The position numbers and the translations under genes are program-made. DNA of 64,000 nt from an uncultured Opitutia bacterium (lineage in GTDB: Bacteria; Verrucomicrobiota; Verrucomicrobiia; Opitutales; Opitutaceae). How positions within the stretch are numbered: the stretch's first letter is position 1; each line of letters begins with the position of its first letter. The notes below the pieces were generated by a model that searched no databases, was not told where the DNA came from, and worked only from the letters and a program-made list of their open reading frames with translations. Below, in pieces: positions 8,835 through 17,259 of the stretch. The stretch lies in contig CAIONS010000065.1 in NCBI GenBank assembly GCA_903859715.1, positions 1 through 64,000 of the forward strand, written 5' to 3'.

Positions 8835-10037
8835 CTAGCGGTGGTTGAGGGTCTTCAGCTGCTCGCTGAGCCAGATCTTGTGCTTCCAACGCAGGTTCTT
8901 CGAGGACATGTCGATCGCATACAGGCTGTCGTTCGTGCTGATCTGCGGCAGGTCGAGGATGGCGCAGAGGTTCAGCGCGAGCCATTTCTCGATTTTCAAG
9001 ACAACCATCTTCTTGCGCAGCCGGCCCTGGATGTCGCGGTTGAGCACCGTGGGAATCGTGTTCAGCGTGAGGATTTCGTCGATGGCGGTGTGGGCCATCT
9101 TCACGCGGCCCTCCTCGCTGGCGTAGAAATGCGTGAGCGCGAAGACGGTTTTGCCCGGATTGATCTGCTTTAGCAGCTGGCAGGACTGCACGACGGTCGA
9201 GCCGGTCCGCACCATGTCGTCGAACAGCACGATGTCGTGGCCCTGGATGTCCTCGAGGCGCCATTCGCTCTCGGCGTGGACGGTGATCTCCACCTTGCGC
9301 TCGCCGGTGCGCACCTTGTCGAGCAGCACGAACTTGGCCTTGGGCAGGTTCAGGCGCCGGGACATCTCCTGCACGAAGTCGCGCGCTCCCTTGTCCGGGG
9401 CGCACAAGGCCAGGCCCGCGCCGTCCTTGCCGTAGTTCACGATGTTCGAGTTCAACAGGTAATCCACGTAGATGTCATACGGGATGATGTTGTGGAATTT
9501 TCCCTCGAAGACGTCGGTGAACATCTGCTGCACGGAATGCGAATGATTGTGCACCGTGAGCACGCGGTCGACGCCGGCCAGCTTGAGCAGCTGGGCGTAG
9601 AGTTTCGCGGTGAAGGGCTGGCCGTCGAATTTCTTCAGGTCATGCCGGTCGCGCGTGAAACTGGTTTCGCCAAGGTCGGCGCGCGGGCCGCGGTCCTGGG
9701 CGCTGTAGTACAGGTCGGGCTCGACCAGGATGACCTCCGACGCGCCATTCTCCTTGGCGGCCCGGGCGATCATGAGGGTGCGCATGGTCAGGCTCTGCCG
9801 GCTCACGGCAAGGCTGCTGGTGCTGACGATGATGACGCTCTTGCCCCGCAGCTTGGCGCCGATGTCGGTGAAATCCTGCTCATCGGAGATGAACCGCGGG
9901 CAGAATTCCGAGTTGGCGAACCGCTTCATGCTGATCAGGTCCGCGACGTCCTCCCGCTGGCCCATGGCGAAGGCGACGTCGATGGCGAAGGGGTCGTCCG
10001 AGGAGTTTCCGACAACAAGGTATTTCGATCCAGTCAT
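8835..10037 (-). CDS. Ribose-phosphate pyrophosphokinase-like protein (long form)
   Basis: A 400-residue member of the PRPP synthetase/phosphoribosyltransferase superfamily. Alignable landmarks are LRGKSVIIVSTSSLAVS (position of the catalytic flexible region), EPDLYYSAQDR (ATP-binding PYxxYxRQDR region, altered) and the ribose-5-phosphate/PRPP loop DIVLFDDMVRTGSTVV. It is about 85 residues longer than typical Prs and clearly diverged, so it might be a PRPP synthetase paralogue rather than the main enzyme. An open frame reaches 10778 on this strand, but the ATG at 10037, with GGAG eight bases upstream, gives a natural N-terminus (MTGSKYLVVGNSS). It is last in a run with pilD, aroE and the SirB1-like gene. 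Confidence 0.75.
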   Translation of the reverse strand: MTGSKYLVVGNSSDDPFAIDVAFAMGQREDVADLISMKRFANSEFCPRFISDEQDFTDIGAKLRGKSVIIVSTSSLAVSRQSLTMRTLMIARAAKENGASEVILVEPDLYYSAQDRGPRADLGETSFTRDRHDLKKFDGQPFTAKLYAQLLKLAGVDRVLTVHNHSHSVQQMFTDVFEGKFHNIIPYDIYVDYLLNSNIVNYGKDGAGLALCAPDKGARDFVQEMSRRLNLPKAKFVLLDKVRTGERKVEITVHAESEWRLEDIQGHDIVLFDDMVRTGSTVVQSCQLLKQINPGKTVFALTHFYASEEGRVKMAHTAIDEILTLNTIPTVLNRDIQGRLRKKMVVLKIEKWLALNLCAILDLPQISTNDSLYAIDMSSKNLRWKHKIWLSEQLKTLNHR

Positions 10038-10051
10038 GGCGGCTCCGTGGT

Positions 10052-10975
10052 TCAGAGTAATTCCGCGATGGTCGCGAAGTAGTCGGCGACGGCGCGGTGG
10101 AACCAGAGAAAATACAGCAGGCCGGCAACCGCGAGCATCGGCCCGAACGGTACATGCACGCCGAAGCCGAGGGCGGCCGGTTCGCTCGCGGGGTTTTCCG
10201 CCGAGGCCGACTCTGCCGGAGCCGAGACCCCGACCTTTTTTCCGGAAACCTTCTGCCAGAGCAGAGCGAGGGCGAACCAGACGGTGCCGACGATCGCGCC
10301 GCCAAAGATGGCGAACACGGCGCCCTTCCAACCGCAGAAGGCGCCGATCATGCCGACGAATTTCACGTCGCCGAAACCCATGGCCTCCTTCTTGAGCGCC
10401 AGCTCGGCGAGCAGGGCGATCCACAGCACGAGACCGGAACCGATGAGCAGCCCTTCCAGCGAGGCGGTGCCGGCGCGGAGGCTGTCGACGATGTACATGC
10501 CCTCCTGCTGGCCGTGCAGGGACGGGACGAGAAACGACAGCAGCACGCCAAAGAGACCGGCGCCGATGGTGAACACATCCGGGATGATCATATGGTCGAG
10601 ATCGATGAACGTGGCCGAGATGAGCACGCTGACAAAGATCATGCCGCATAGCGCCTTGGCGGGCGGGAAGAGCAGCCAGCACGCGAGGAACAACGCGGCG
10701 GTCAGCAGCTCGACGAACGCATAGCGGAAGGAATAGGGCCGGCCGCAGCAGCGCGCCTTGCCGCGCAGAAGAAACCAACTCAGGACGGGGATGTTGTCAT
10801 ACCACTTGATCGGCTGGCCGCACGCGCAGTGAGAACCGGGGGTGACGATCGATTTTTCCGCCGGAATCCGGTAGATGCAGACATTCAGGAAACTGCCGAC
10901 GATCGCCCCGAACAAGGCGGCGCCCAGGGGAAAAAACCAGGGAAACGCCGCGGCGAACTCATGATAGGCGAGCAT
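10052..10975 (-). CDS. Prepilin peptidase (A24 family)
   Basis: A 307-residue inner-membrane leader peptidase and N-methyltransferase for type IV pilins and type II secretion pseudopilins. An early GSFLNVCIYRIP segment is typical. The zinc-type cysteines of the methyltransferase loop are CACG and CCGR around residues 50-75; the two catalytic aspartates are in FIDLDHMIIPD and GFGDVKF. About eight hydrophobic segments follow. A 26-residue upstream extension of the frame overlaps aroE; the ATG at 10975 lies two bases after the aroE stop and is preferred. No pilin or secretion genes are in the window, so its substrates are encoded elsewhere. Confidence 0.93.
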   Translation of the reverse strand: MLAYHEFAAAFPWFFPLGAALFGAIVGSFLNVCIYRIPAEKSIVTPGSHCACGQPIKWYDNIPVLSWFLLRGKARCCGRPYSFRYAFVELLTAALFLACWLLFPPAKALCGMIFVSVLISATFIDLDHMIIPDVFTIGAGLFGVLLSFLVPSLHGQQEGMYIVDSLRAGTASLEGLLIGSGLVLWIALLAELALKKEAMGFGDVKFVGMIGAFCGWKGAVFAIFGGAIVGTVWFALALLWQKVSGKKVGVSAPAESASAENPASEPAALGFGVHVPFGPMLAVAGLLYFLWFHRAVADYFATIAELL

Positions 10976-10977
10976 GT

Positions 10978-11949
10978 TCAGTTGGAGGCCAAGGCCCGGG
11001 TTGCGGCCGTTTGCATCGTGGGGGCGAGCCGCGTGGCGGCGACGCCGGTCCAAATCTCCAAGGCCTTCGCGCCCTGGTGCACGAGCATGGCCAGGCCGTT
11101 GGCCCAGGGCAGGCCGAGCGACTCGGCCTGGCGCAACAGCCGCGTGCGCGACGGATTGTAGATCATGTCGTACACGCTGGCAGGACGGGGCAGGCGCTGC
11201 AAATCAATCGGCGCGGAATCGGTTTCATGGAGGCCGGCGCTGGTGGCGTTGATCACGACGGCGCCGGCGGGCAGGTCGACGGGGGGAGCATCCGGCGCGA
11301 AGCCGCGCACCGGCACGCCGCCGGCCAGCGGAGCGAGGAGGGCCAGCAGGGCATCGAGGTTTTCGCGGGTGCGATTGGCGAGGCTGAGCGAGGCACAGCG
11401 TTGCTGCAGACACTCGACGGCGGCGCCGCGGGCGGCTCCACCGGCACCGAGCAGAATCACATGCGCGCCGGCGAGCTTGCAGCCGAGGGTCTCGCGCAGC
11501 GCGGTGGCGAGGCCATAGCCGTCGGTATTGTGCCCGAGCCAGCCGTGGTCGGTCCGGAGCAGGGTGTTCACGGCGCCGACGGGACGGGCGGAGTCATCGA
11601 CCGCTGCAACCTGATCGAAGGCCAGGACCTTGTGGGGCAGGGTGAGGTTCAGGCCCCGGAATTTTTTGGCGTGCAGCAATTTCAGGGCATCGGACAGGTC
11701 GGCCGGCGGAACATCGAAGCGGAAGTATTTCCAGCCGGCGAAACGCGGGTCGGTGCGCGCCAGTTCGGCGAGCGTGGCGTTGTGCATGGGCGGGCTGATC
11801 GAGTGCCCGATGGGATGCCCGAGCACGGCGAGCGAAACGCCGGGGTGCGACCAGGACGCGAGATCGCGGAGGGTCAGGACGGGATCGGCGGAATTTTCGA
11901 TTTTCGATTTCAGATTTTCGATTAAAGGGCCGGCGATCGCCGGGCGCAA
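10978..11949 (-). CDS. aroE: Shikimate dehydrogenase
   Basis: A 323-residue NADPH-dependent shikimate dehydrogenase. Substrate-binding residues are in LGHPIGHSISPPMHN (residues about 43-57); the catalytic Lys-Asp pair is in LNLTLPHKVLAF and HNTDGYG; the NADPH loop is LLGAGGAARGAAVE and ANRTREN. The mature domain begins about residue 38, roughly 35 residues later than in E. coli AroE. The extra N-terminal residues, including the start codon at 11949, are encoded by a word-repeat palindrome (11891-11984). No other good ATG, GTG or TTG precedes the domain, so the repeat seems to provide the start. It is followed after two bases by pilD. Confidence 0.93.
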   Translation of the reverse strand: MRPAIAGPLIENLKSKIENSADPVLTLRDLASWSHPGVSLAVLGHPIGHSISPPMHNATLAELARTDPRFAGWKYFRFDVPPADLSDALKLLHAKKFRGLNLTLPHKVLAFDQVAAVDDSARPVGAVNTLLRTDHGWLGHNTDGYGLATALRETLGCKLAGAHVILLGAGGAARGAAVECLQQRCASLSLANRTRENLDALLALLAPLAGGVPVRGFAPDAPPVDLPAGAVVINATSAGLHETDSAPIDLQRLPRPASVYDMIYNPSRTRLLRQAESLGLPWANGLAMLVHQGAKALEIWTGVAATRLAPTMQTAATRALASN

Positions 11950-11984
11950 AATCCAAAATCAAGAATCCAAAATCCAAAATCAGG
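11891..11984. repeat. Inverted word-repeat, GATTTTCGATTTT family, overlapping aroE start
   Basis: Left arm has repeated ATTTTCGATTTC words (11891-11925); right arm has repeated AATCCAAAATC words (11948-11984); the loop contains a perfect palindrome CCGGCGATCGCCGG. The element contains the aroE start codon (11947-11949) and the stop codon of the SirB1-like gene (11980-11982). Its base composition is far more AT-rich than the genes it joins. Confidence 0.8.
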
Positions 11985-12909
11985 TGGCGTGCCGCTCGTA
12001 CGTGGTCTCGAATTCCTCGACGAAGCTGGCGAAGAGCCGGGCGTGCTCGGTGTCGCCGACCGTCGTGTAGTGATTGGCGAGATTGCGGCAGTTGCGGCAG
12101 AGGACCTCGCGGATCGGCGTGGGGGCGAGGTCGGTTTCCTTCGGCGAGATGTGGTTGGCGCGCAGCAGCGTGAAAATCTCGTCGGGATCGAGGAAGACGC
12201 CCTTGTCGAAGGGATCGACGAAGAACGGCGGGGACTCCTCAAAGCAGCCGACAATGAAGTGGCCGGGGAGGCCGACGGGTTCCAGCGCCAGCCCGAGCCG
12301 CTGGGCCACGAGCAGGTAGACAATACTGAGGGAAAGCGGGATGCCGGTCCGGCGCGCGAGCACCTGGTCGAGGAAGCTGTTCAGCGGGTCGGTGTAATGC
12401 TCCACGTTGCCGTGGAAACCCCACTCGTGAAACAGGACGCGGTTGATCACGCGGCATTTTTCGCGGGCGGAGGCGGGTTCGCTGATGAGCTCGGCGCACC
12501 GGGCGGAGATCTTGTCGAGCTCGGTGCAGCAGGCGCCGACGTCGAGCGCGGGCGTCACGGTGCGGCTGAGCAGCAGTGCGCCGGTTTCGAGCTCGTAGTT
12601 GAGCGAGCGGATGAAGCCGCGGAACTCCGCGACGGGATCGGCGAATTTCAGCTCCTCGAGAAACCACGCGGCGTGGCGCGCGAGCACGCGATTGGAGCCG
12701 CGGGCGGTGTGCTGCAGGAAATGCATCGCCTCCGGACCGAGCGCGAGAAAGTGGGCGAGCAACGCGCGGCGCACCGGCGGGCTGGAATCGTCGAGCAAAC
12801 TCCGAAGCGCCTCCTGCCGGGCTTCGTCAAGTTTTTCAGCTTCCACCCCCAGAGGCGAAAAAAGTTTTGCTCCGCTGGCAATCCGGAAACGAAAAAAATC
12901 GGCATCCAT
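11980..12909 (-). CDS. SirB1-type transglutaminase-like/TPR protein
   Basis: A 309-residue protein of the SirB1 family (COG2912; transglutaminase-like domain plus TPR-like end). The core segment has WGFHGNVEHYTDPLNSFLDQ, then RTGIPLSLSIVYLLVAQRLG and VGLPGHFIVGCF, the classic pattern of the family. The usual catalytic cysteine of true transglutaminases is not evident, as is common here; biochemical role is unknown. The frame continues 22 residues upstream, but that part translates an ACGAATGG word repeat, so I use the ATG at 12909 (MDADFFRFRIASG). It is upstream of aroE in the same transcriptional direction. Confidence 0.85.
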   Translation of the reverse strand: MDADFFRFRIASGAKLFSPLGVEAEKLDEARQEALRSLLDDSSPPVRRALLAHFLALGPEAMHFLQHTARGSNRVLARHAAWFLEELKFADPVAEFRGFIRSLNYELETGALLLSRTVTPALDVGACCTELDKISARCAELISEPASAREKCRVINRVLFHEWGFHGNVEHYTDPLNSFLDQVLARRTGIPLSLSIVYLLVAQRLGLALEPVGLPGHFIVGCFEESPPFFVDPFDKGVFLDPDEIFTLLRANHISPKETDLAPTPIREVLCRNCRNLANHYTTVGDTEHARLFASFVEEFETTYERHAT

Positions 12910-12920
12910 CCCCGGTTTGA

Positions 12921-13072
12921 AACCACGAATGGACACGAATCCACACGAATGGATCAGACATACGGCCAAAGCCATTTAACCACGGATTGCACGGATGTCA
13001 CGGATCAGGCCTCGAACCTTTCCGCTGGGAGAGGATGAAATCCGTGTTATCCGCGCAATCCGTGGTCAAAAT
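12921..13072. repeat. Word-repeat elements: ACGAATGG run and CACGGATTG inverted repeat
   Basis: At 12921-12955 a single-armed run ACCACGAATGG-ACACGAATCC-ACACGAATGG with 10-base period. At 12975-13072 a two-armed element: TTTAACCACGGATTGCACGG at the left pairs with ATCCGCGCAATCCGTGGTCA at the right, with a word period of nine. They separate yggS from the SirB1-like gene. Confidence 0.8.
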
Positions 13073-13078
13073 CAGGGT

Positions 13079-13783
13079 TCAGGCCGCCGGTTCGCGCGCG
13101 CCGTACAGGGCGGTGCCGACGCGCACAAGGGTACTGCCGGCGGCGATGGCGGCGGCAAAATCACCGCTCATGCCCATGGAAAGCTCGCGCAGCGGTGCGC
13201 CGGTCTCGCCGGCGAGCCGGTCGCGGAGTTCGCGCAGGGTGGTGAAGGTGCGCGTGGCAACCGTGGAGTCGTCGCTGAGCGGCGCGATGGTCATTAACCC
13301 CTCGACCCGCAGGTGGCTGCGGGCGAGCGCGGCGTCGAGCAGGCGCGGGGCGTCCTCCAGTTCGGCGCCGAACTTCGCGGGATCGCGGCCGGCGTTGATC
13401 TGGAGGAGTACCGGCAGGATTTTGCCCACTTCGCCGGCGGACCGGTCGAGGAGGAGCAGCAGTTTTTCACTGTCGACGCTCTGCACGCGGTCAAAGTGGG
13501 CGGCAGCGAGCTTCGCCTTGTTGGATTGAAGGTGACCGATGAGTTCCCAGCGCACCTCCGCCGTGGTCTGGGCGCGTTTATCGACGCCCTCCTGCACGCG
13601 GTTTTCACCGACCGCCGGCAGCCCATAGCGGGCGGCATACTCGGCCGCCGCGGCCGGATGATTCTTGGTCACGGCGAGCAATCCGACTTCCTGCGGGTCG
13701 CGGTCCGCCGCCCCGCAGGCCGCGGCGATGTCGGCGCGGACCACGTCGGCGCGGCGGCAAAACTCCTCGTAGGTGATGAACAT
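13079..13783 (-). CDS. yggS: YggS-family pyridoxal-phosphate homeostasis protein
   Basis: A 234-residue PLP-binding protein of the YggS/PROSC family (alanine-racemase-fold TIM barrel) that controls free PLP and amino-acid balance. The PLP lysine lies in LLAVTKNHPAAAA; further signatures are GENRVQEGVDK, WELIGHLQSNKAK and the C-terminal phosphate-binding LSMGMSGDFAAAIAAGST followed by VRVGTALYG. Length is standard. It is divergent from the LysR gene with a 73-base intergenic region that should hold both promoters. Confidence 0.95.
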   Translation of the reverse strand: MFITYEEFCRRADVVRADIAAACGAADRDPQEVGLLAVTKNHPAAAAEYAARYGLPAVGENRVQEGVDKRAQTTAEVRWELIGHLQSNKAKLAAAHFDRVQSVDSEKLLLLLDRSAGEVGKILPVLLQINAGRDPAKFGAELEDAPRLLDAALARSHLRVEGLMTIAPLSDDSTVATRTFTTLRELRDRLAGETGAPLRELSMGMSGDFAAAIAAGSTLVRVGTALYGAREPAA

Positions 13784-13856
13784 CGGTGAAAGCGGAACTG
13801 CTTATGGGTTGCTGTTAAATTAGAGACCGTTATGGTCGGTGGCATCCGCGCCAGCC

Positions 13857-14756
13857 ATGCAAATCGAAAACTTCAAAATATTTGCCGACCTCGTCGAGAC
13901 CAAGAGTTTCTCAAAATCGGCGAAGCTCAACGGCATCACGCAGTCGGCGGTCAGCCAGCAGGCGCGCGCCATGGAGCGCCACTTCAAGACGCTGCTGATC
14001 GACCGCAGCCAGAAGCAGTTCCAGCTCACGCGCGAAGGCCAGCGGGTCTATGAGTCGGCGAAGGAAATCCTCCATACCTACGACAAGCTGCTGTCCGAGC
14101 TGCAGGAGATGAAGAAGGTCATCAGCGGCACGATCCGGATCTCGACGATCTACTCGATCGGCCTGCACGAGCTGCCGGCGTACATCAAAAAATTCCTGCA
14201 CGACTTTCCCTCGGTCAACGTGCGGGTGGAGTACCGCCGGTCCAACCTCGTGTACGAGGACATCCTGCACAACGCCGTGGACTTCGGCCTCGTGGCGTTC
14301 CCGGTCCGCCAGCGGCAGATCGAGGTGCTGCCCTTCCGCGACGACCACCTGGTGCTGATCACGCATCCCGGCCATGCGCTGGCGAAGGGCGGGGAGATCG
14401 ACCTCAAGCAGCTGGCCGGGCAGAAGTTCATCGGTTTCGATCCCGACATCCCGACCCGCAAGGCGGTCGACCAGATTTTCCGCGACAACAAGCTCGAGAT
14501 CGAGCCGGTGATGGAATTCGACAACATCGAGACGGTGAAGCGGGCGGTCGAGATCGACCACGGCATCGCCATCGTGCCGCTGGCCACGGTGCTGCAGGAG
14601 ATCAAGCAGGGGACGCTCACGGCGGTGCATTTCAAGGGCAAGGACTTCACCCGCCCCCTCGCGATCCTGCACCGCAAGGGCCGCGTGCTGACGCCGGCGA
14701 TGAAGAAATTCATCGAGGTCCTCGGGCTCGATCTGCCGGACTCGCGGAGCAGCTGA
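13857..14756 (+). CDS. LysR-family transcriptional regulator
   Basis: A 299-residue LysR-type regulator. The winged helix-turn-helix covers residues 1-60 (MQIENFKIFADLVETKSFSK, ITQSAVSQQARAMERHFK); the effector-binding domain starts about residue 90 with GTIRISTIYSIGLHELPAYI. The sequence resembles the CysB/CysL side of the family, but the ligand cannot be read. A GTG at 13839 could add six residues; the ATG at 13857 is the typical family start. Divergent from yggS, which is a candidate target, although LysR proteins often regulate only themselves and the adjacent divergent gene. Confidence 0.9.
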   Translation: MQIENFKIFADLVETKSFSKSAKLNGITQSAVSQQARAMERHFKTLLIDRSQKQFQLTREGQRVYESAKEILHTYDKLLSELQEMKKVISGTIRISTIYSIGLHELPAYIKKFLHDFPSVNVRVEYRRSNLVYEDILHNAVDFGLVAFPVRQRQIEVLPFRDDHLVLITHPGHALAKGGEIDLKQLAGQKFIGFDPDIPTRKAVDQIFRDNKLEIEPVMEFDNIETVKRAVEIDHGIAIVPLATVLQEIKQGTLTAVHFKGKDFTRPLAILHRKGRVLTPAMKKFIEVLGLDLPDSRSS

Positions 14757-14879
14757 GTGCCTGACAGGACTGCGCCAGGTGGGACGTGCCCGCCCACCTA
14801 ACGCAGAGTCAGGGTTGAAAGTTCGGCGGGAATGAATTGGCTGTGCCGGTCTCCTATGTTTGGGCCGCCGCTCTCTCCC

Positions 14880-15374
14880 ATGAAACTTCTCCGCTCCGCC
14901 CTTGGTTTTCTCTCCTTGCTTTCATTGACCGCGCTGCTGCACGCCGAGCCGGTCGCGCCGACGCCCGCGCCGGCGTGGAAACTCCAGGACGTGGACGGCA
15001 ACGTCATCAGTTCCACCCAATTCAAGGGCAAGGTCGTGGTCTTGGATTTCTGGGCCACCTGGTGCCCGCCCTGTCGCGCGGAAATTCCCGGTTATATCGC
15101 CCTGCAGAAAAAATACCGCGATGCCGGCCTCGTGATCATCGGGGTCTCGGTTGACCAGCAGGGGCCGGGTGTCGTGAAGAAGTTCATCGCCAGCATGCAC
15201 GTGGATTATCAGATCGTGATGGCGGATGAGAACATCCAGGCGGCGTTCGGCCCCATGGACGCGATCCCGACGACGTTCATCATCGATCGCGCCGGCATTA
15301 TCCGCGACCGCAAGGTCGGCCTAGAACCGGCAGCGGATTACGAGCAGGCAGTGTTGAAGTATCTGAAGCCCTGA
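14880..15374 (+). CDS. TlpA/ResA-like thioredoxin-fold protein, exported
   Basis: A 164-residue exported thiol-disulphide oxidoreductase of the TlpA/ResA type. Residues 1-24 form a signal peptide (MKLLRSALGFLSLLSLTALL, cleavage near LHA-EP). The thioredoxin domain has the active site FWATWCPPCRAEIPGY and the cis-proline loop AIPTTFIIDRAG. Upstream in-frame codons to 14832 are possible but would spoil the signal peptide. It probably reduces periplasmic disulphides, for example in cytochrome c maturation, though no such genes are adjacent. Confidence 0.9.
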   Translation: MKLLRSALGFLSLLSLTALLHAEPVAPTPAPAWKLQDVDGNVISSTQFKGKVVVLDFWATWCPPCRAEIPGYIALQKKYRDAGLVIIGVSVDQQGPGVVKKFIASMHVDYQIVMADENIQAAFGPMDAIPTTFIIDRAGIIRDRKVGLEPAADYEQAVLKYLKP

Positions 15375-15391
15375 ACGGGCGACGGATTTTA

Positions 15392-15606
15392 TTAACCGCG
15401 AAGGTCGCGAAAGCCGGACCTCGGATTCCGGAGGTGTTGGCCACAAAGAGGCGCAAAAATTTCCGGGGCTTCGTCTCGAATCTCCTGCGCGCCTATAGGC
15501 GCGATGGTGACTCCTTTGCAGTCCCACGACCCTTGGGCCTTTTTGTGGCCAACCCTCCGGGATTGGCAGGTCGAACCTTCGCGGACTTGGCGCCCTTGGC
15601 GGTTGA
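15392..15606. repeat. Long composite inverted element, copy 1 (~215 bp)
   Basis: Outer arms are AACCGCGAAGGTCGCGAA (left) and CTTCGCGGACTTGGCGCCC (right). Inner parts include GGTGTTGGCCACAAAGAGGC, pairing with TTTTTGTGGCCAACCC, and a central GCGCCTATAGGCGC palindrome. The second copy at 52001-52194 shares the GGTGTTGGCC-CAAAGAGGC core and the GCGCCTATGGGCGC centre. It lies between the convergent tlpA-like and GH3-family genes. Confidence 0.75.
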
Positions 15607-15609
15607 AAT

Positions 15610-17259
15610 TCAGTCCGCGTTGAAGCGCGCGACCTGGGCGAGTTCGTCGGCGACGAGGCGGTCGCTGCGGCAGCGGGGCATTTTGCTCTGTCCGCCCCAT
15701 TTGCCGTGATGACGCATCCAGTGCTCGAACACACCGGGCATCACGAGCCGCACCACGGGTGGCTCCAGGCCGCCGCCCTTGCGCTTGGCCTCATAATCCT
15801 CGTTGCGCGCCCTCAGCTCGGTGTCGAGCTGGGCCCCCATGGGGACGCCGGTGGGCGTTTGCACGGTGCCGGGCCGAAGCTCGATCCACCACTCGTGCCG
15901 TCCGCGGTTCTGCCCGGTGAGCGACGTGGTGAACAGCGGGGCGACGTGGAAGTTGACGATGGTCCAGCCGTGCTCGTGGCAGACGGCGAGGAGCGAATCG
16001 GTCAGCTCCTTCTCGATCACATGTTCGCCAAAGGCGCTGAGCTGAAGCTGGGTGCGGCCGACGTAGATCAGCCGGGGCGGCTCGGTGGAAATGAACCGCA
16101 CCACGTCGCCAATGACGTAACGGCAGAGTCCGGCCGGCGTGGTCAGGACCAGGGCGTAGTCCTGGCCGGCCTGAACATCCGCGAGAGGCACGGCTTTGGC
16201 GCCAAGCGACGGAAGCCGGGCCTCGTCGAACTCCCGCATCGGCACAAATTCGAAGAACAGCCCGGCCTCGGCCATGAGCCGCAAGCCTTCGCCGGGCGTG
16301 GCGTCCTGCGCGGCGATGAAGCCTTCGGACGCCGGATACACCTCGTGGAAATTCACGGTCGGCCCGAACGCCTCGCGGAGATCCTCGTGGAAGGGGCCGG
16401 ACGGCACGCCGCCGTGGACGAGACACTCCAGGTTGGGCCAGATTTCCTGCAGGTTGGGCGGACTGGCTCCGCCTTGCGCGGCGTCGGCGCGCAGGGCTTC
16501 GGCCAGGATCAGCAGCCAGCTGGGAATGCCGGCCACGAGGGAGATGTCGAGCGGGCGGGTGCGCGCCACGATGGCAGCGATTTTGGCCGGCCAGTCGCTC
16601 ATCTGCGCGATGTCGGTGCCGGGCTCGTAGAGATGGTGCTCGATCGACTTCGGCAGGTGAAGCGCGGTGAGTCCGCTCAAGTCGCCGGTCTGCGCAATGA
16701 AAGGCTCCACGTCCGGAACCGGCGTGAGCGTGGTGGAACCGCCGAGAAACAGGTGCCGCCCGCGGAACACGCGGGCGTGCCCCACGCGGGCGCTGTAGTA
16801 GAGCAACGAGTCGAGCCCCGCGCGTTTGAAATGGGCGAACATCTCGGCGGTGATGGGCAGGTACTTGGTGCGGCCAACCGTCGTGCCGGAGGACACAGCA
16901 TAAAACGAACACTGCCCCGGCCAGAGCACATCGGCCTCGCCGCGCTTCATCCGCTCGATGCTGGGCGCGAGCTGCTCATAGGTGTGCAGCGGCACGCGCG
17001 CCTGGAACCCGGCGTAGGTCATGCCGGACTCGACGCCGCTGCGCCGGCCGAACGACGTTGCGGCGAGTTTTGACGTTAACGAGCGGAACGTCTGCTCCTG
17101 GGCGGGCACCGCCGCGGATTTTTGTGCGAGCCTCCGCCTCATGCGGGCGGTCTGCAGGCTCGCGCCAAGGGTCAGGAGGCTTTTGGGAAGAACCGGCATC
17201 GCGGCGGCGGAGGGCGCTTCAGGCCACTGCGCCGGACGGGCCGCCGCAAGCGCATTCAT
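15610..17259 (-). CDS. GH3-family acyl-acid amido synthetase-like protein
   Basis: A 549-residue member of the GH3 auxin-responsive-promoter family (ANL adenylating superfamily). The adenylation motif SSGTTVGRTKYLP is at about residue 125, YPASEGFIAAQD marks motif II, and YVIGDVVRFI the third. Plant members conjugate amino acids to indole-acetate or jasmonate; bacterial members act on unknown carboxylic acids. It follows the alpha/beta hydrolase gene with a four-base overlap, so the two are coupled: a plausible ligase/hydrolase pair on one acyl or amide substrate. Length and all motifs look intact. Confidence 0.9.
   Translation of the reverse strand: MNALAAARPAQWPEAPSAAAMPVLPKSLLTLGASLQTARMRRRLAQKSAAVPAQEQTFRSLTSKLAATSFGRRSGVESGMTYAGFQARVPLHTYEQLAPSIERMKRGEADVLWPGQCSFYAVSSGTTVGRTKYLPITAEMFAHFKRAGLDSLLYYSARVGHARVFRGRHLFLGGSTTLTPVPDVEPFIAQTGDLSGLTALHLPKSIEHHLYEPGTDIAQMSDWPAKIAAIVARTRPLDISLVAGIPSWLLILAEALRADAAQGGASPPNLQEIWPNLECLVHGGVPSGPFHEDLREAFGPTVNFHEVYPASEGFIAAQDATPGEGLRLMAEAGLFFEFVPMREFDEARLPSLGAKAVPLADVQAGQDYALVLTTPAGLCRYVIGDVVRFISTEPPRLIYVGRTQLQLSAFGEHVIEKELTDSLLAVCHEHGWTIVNFHVAPLFTTSLTGQNRGRHEWWIELRPGTVQTPTGVPMGAQLDTELRARNEDYEAKRKGGGLEPPVVRLVMPGVFEHWMRHHGKWGGQSKMPRCRSDRLVADELAQVARFNAD

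Noticed and set aside
8835-10778. One 647-residue reading frame on the minus strand covering the PRPP-synthetase-like gene and further upstream.
   Set aside because: The upstream 247 codons are antisense/out of frame to the prepilin peptidase; the ATG at 10037 has a ribosome-binding site and begins the protein domain.
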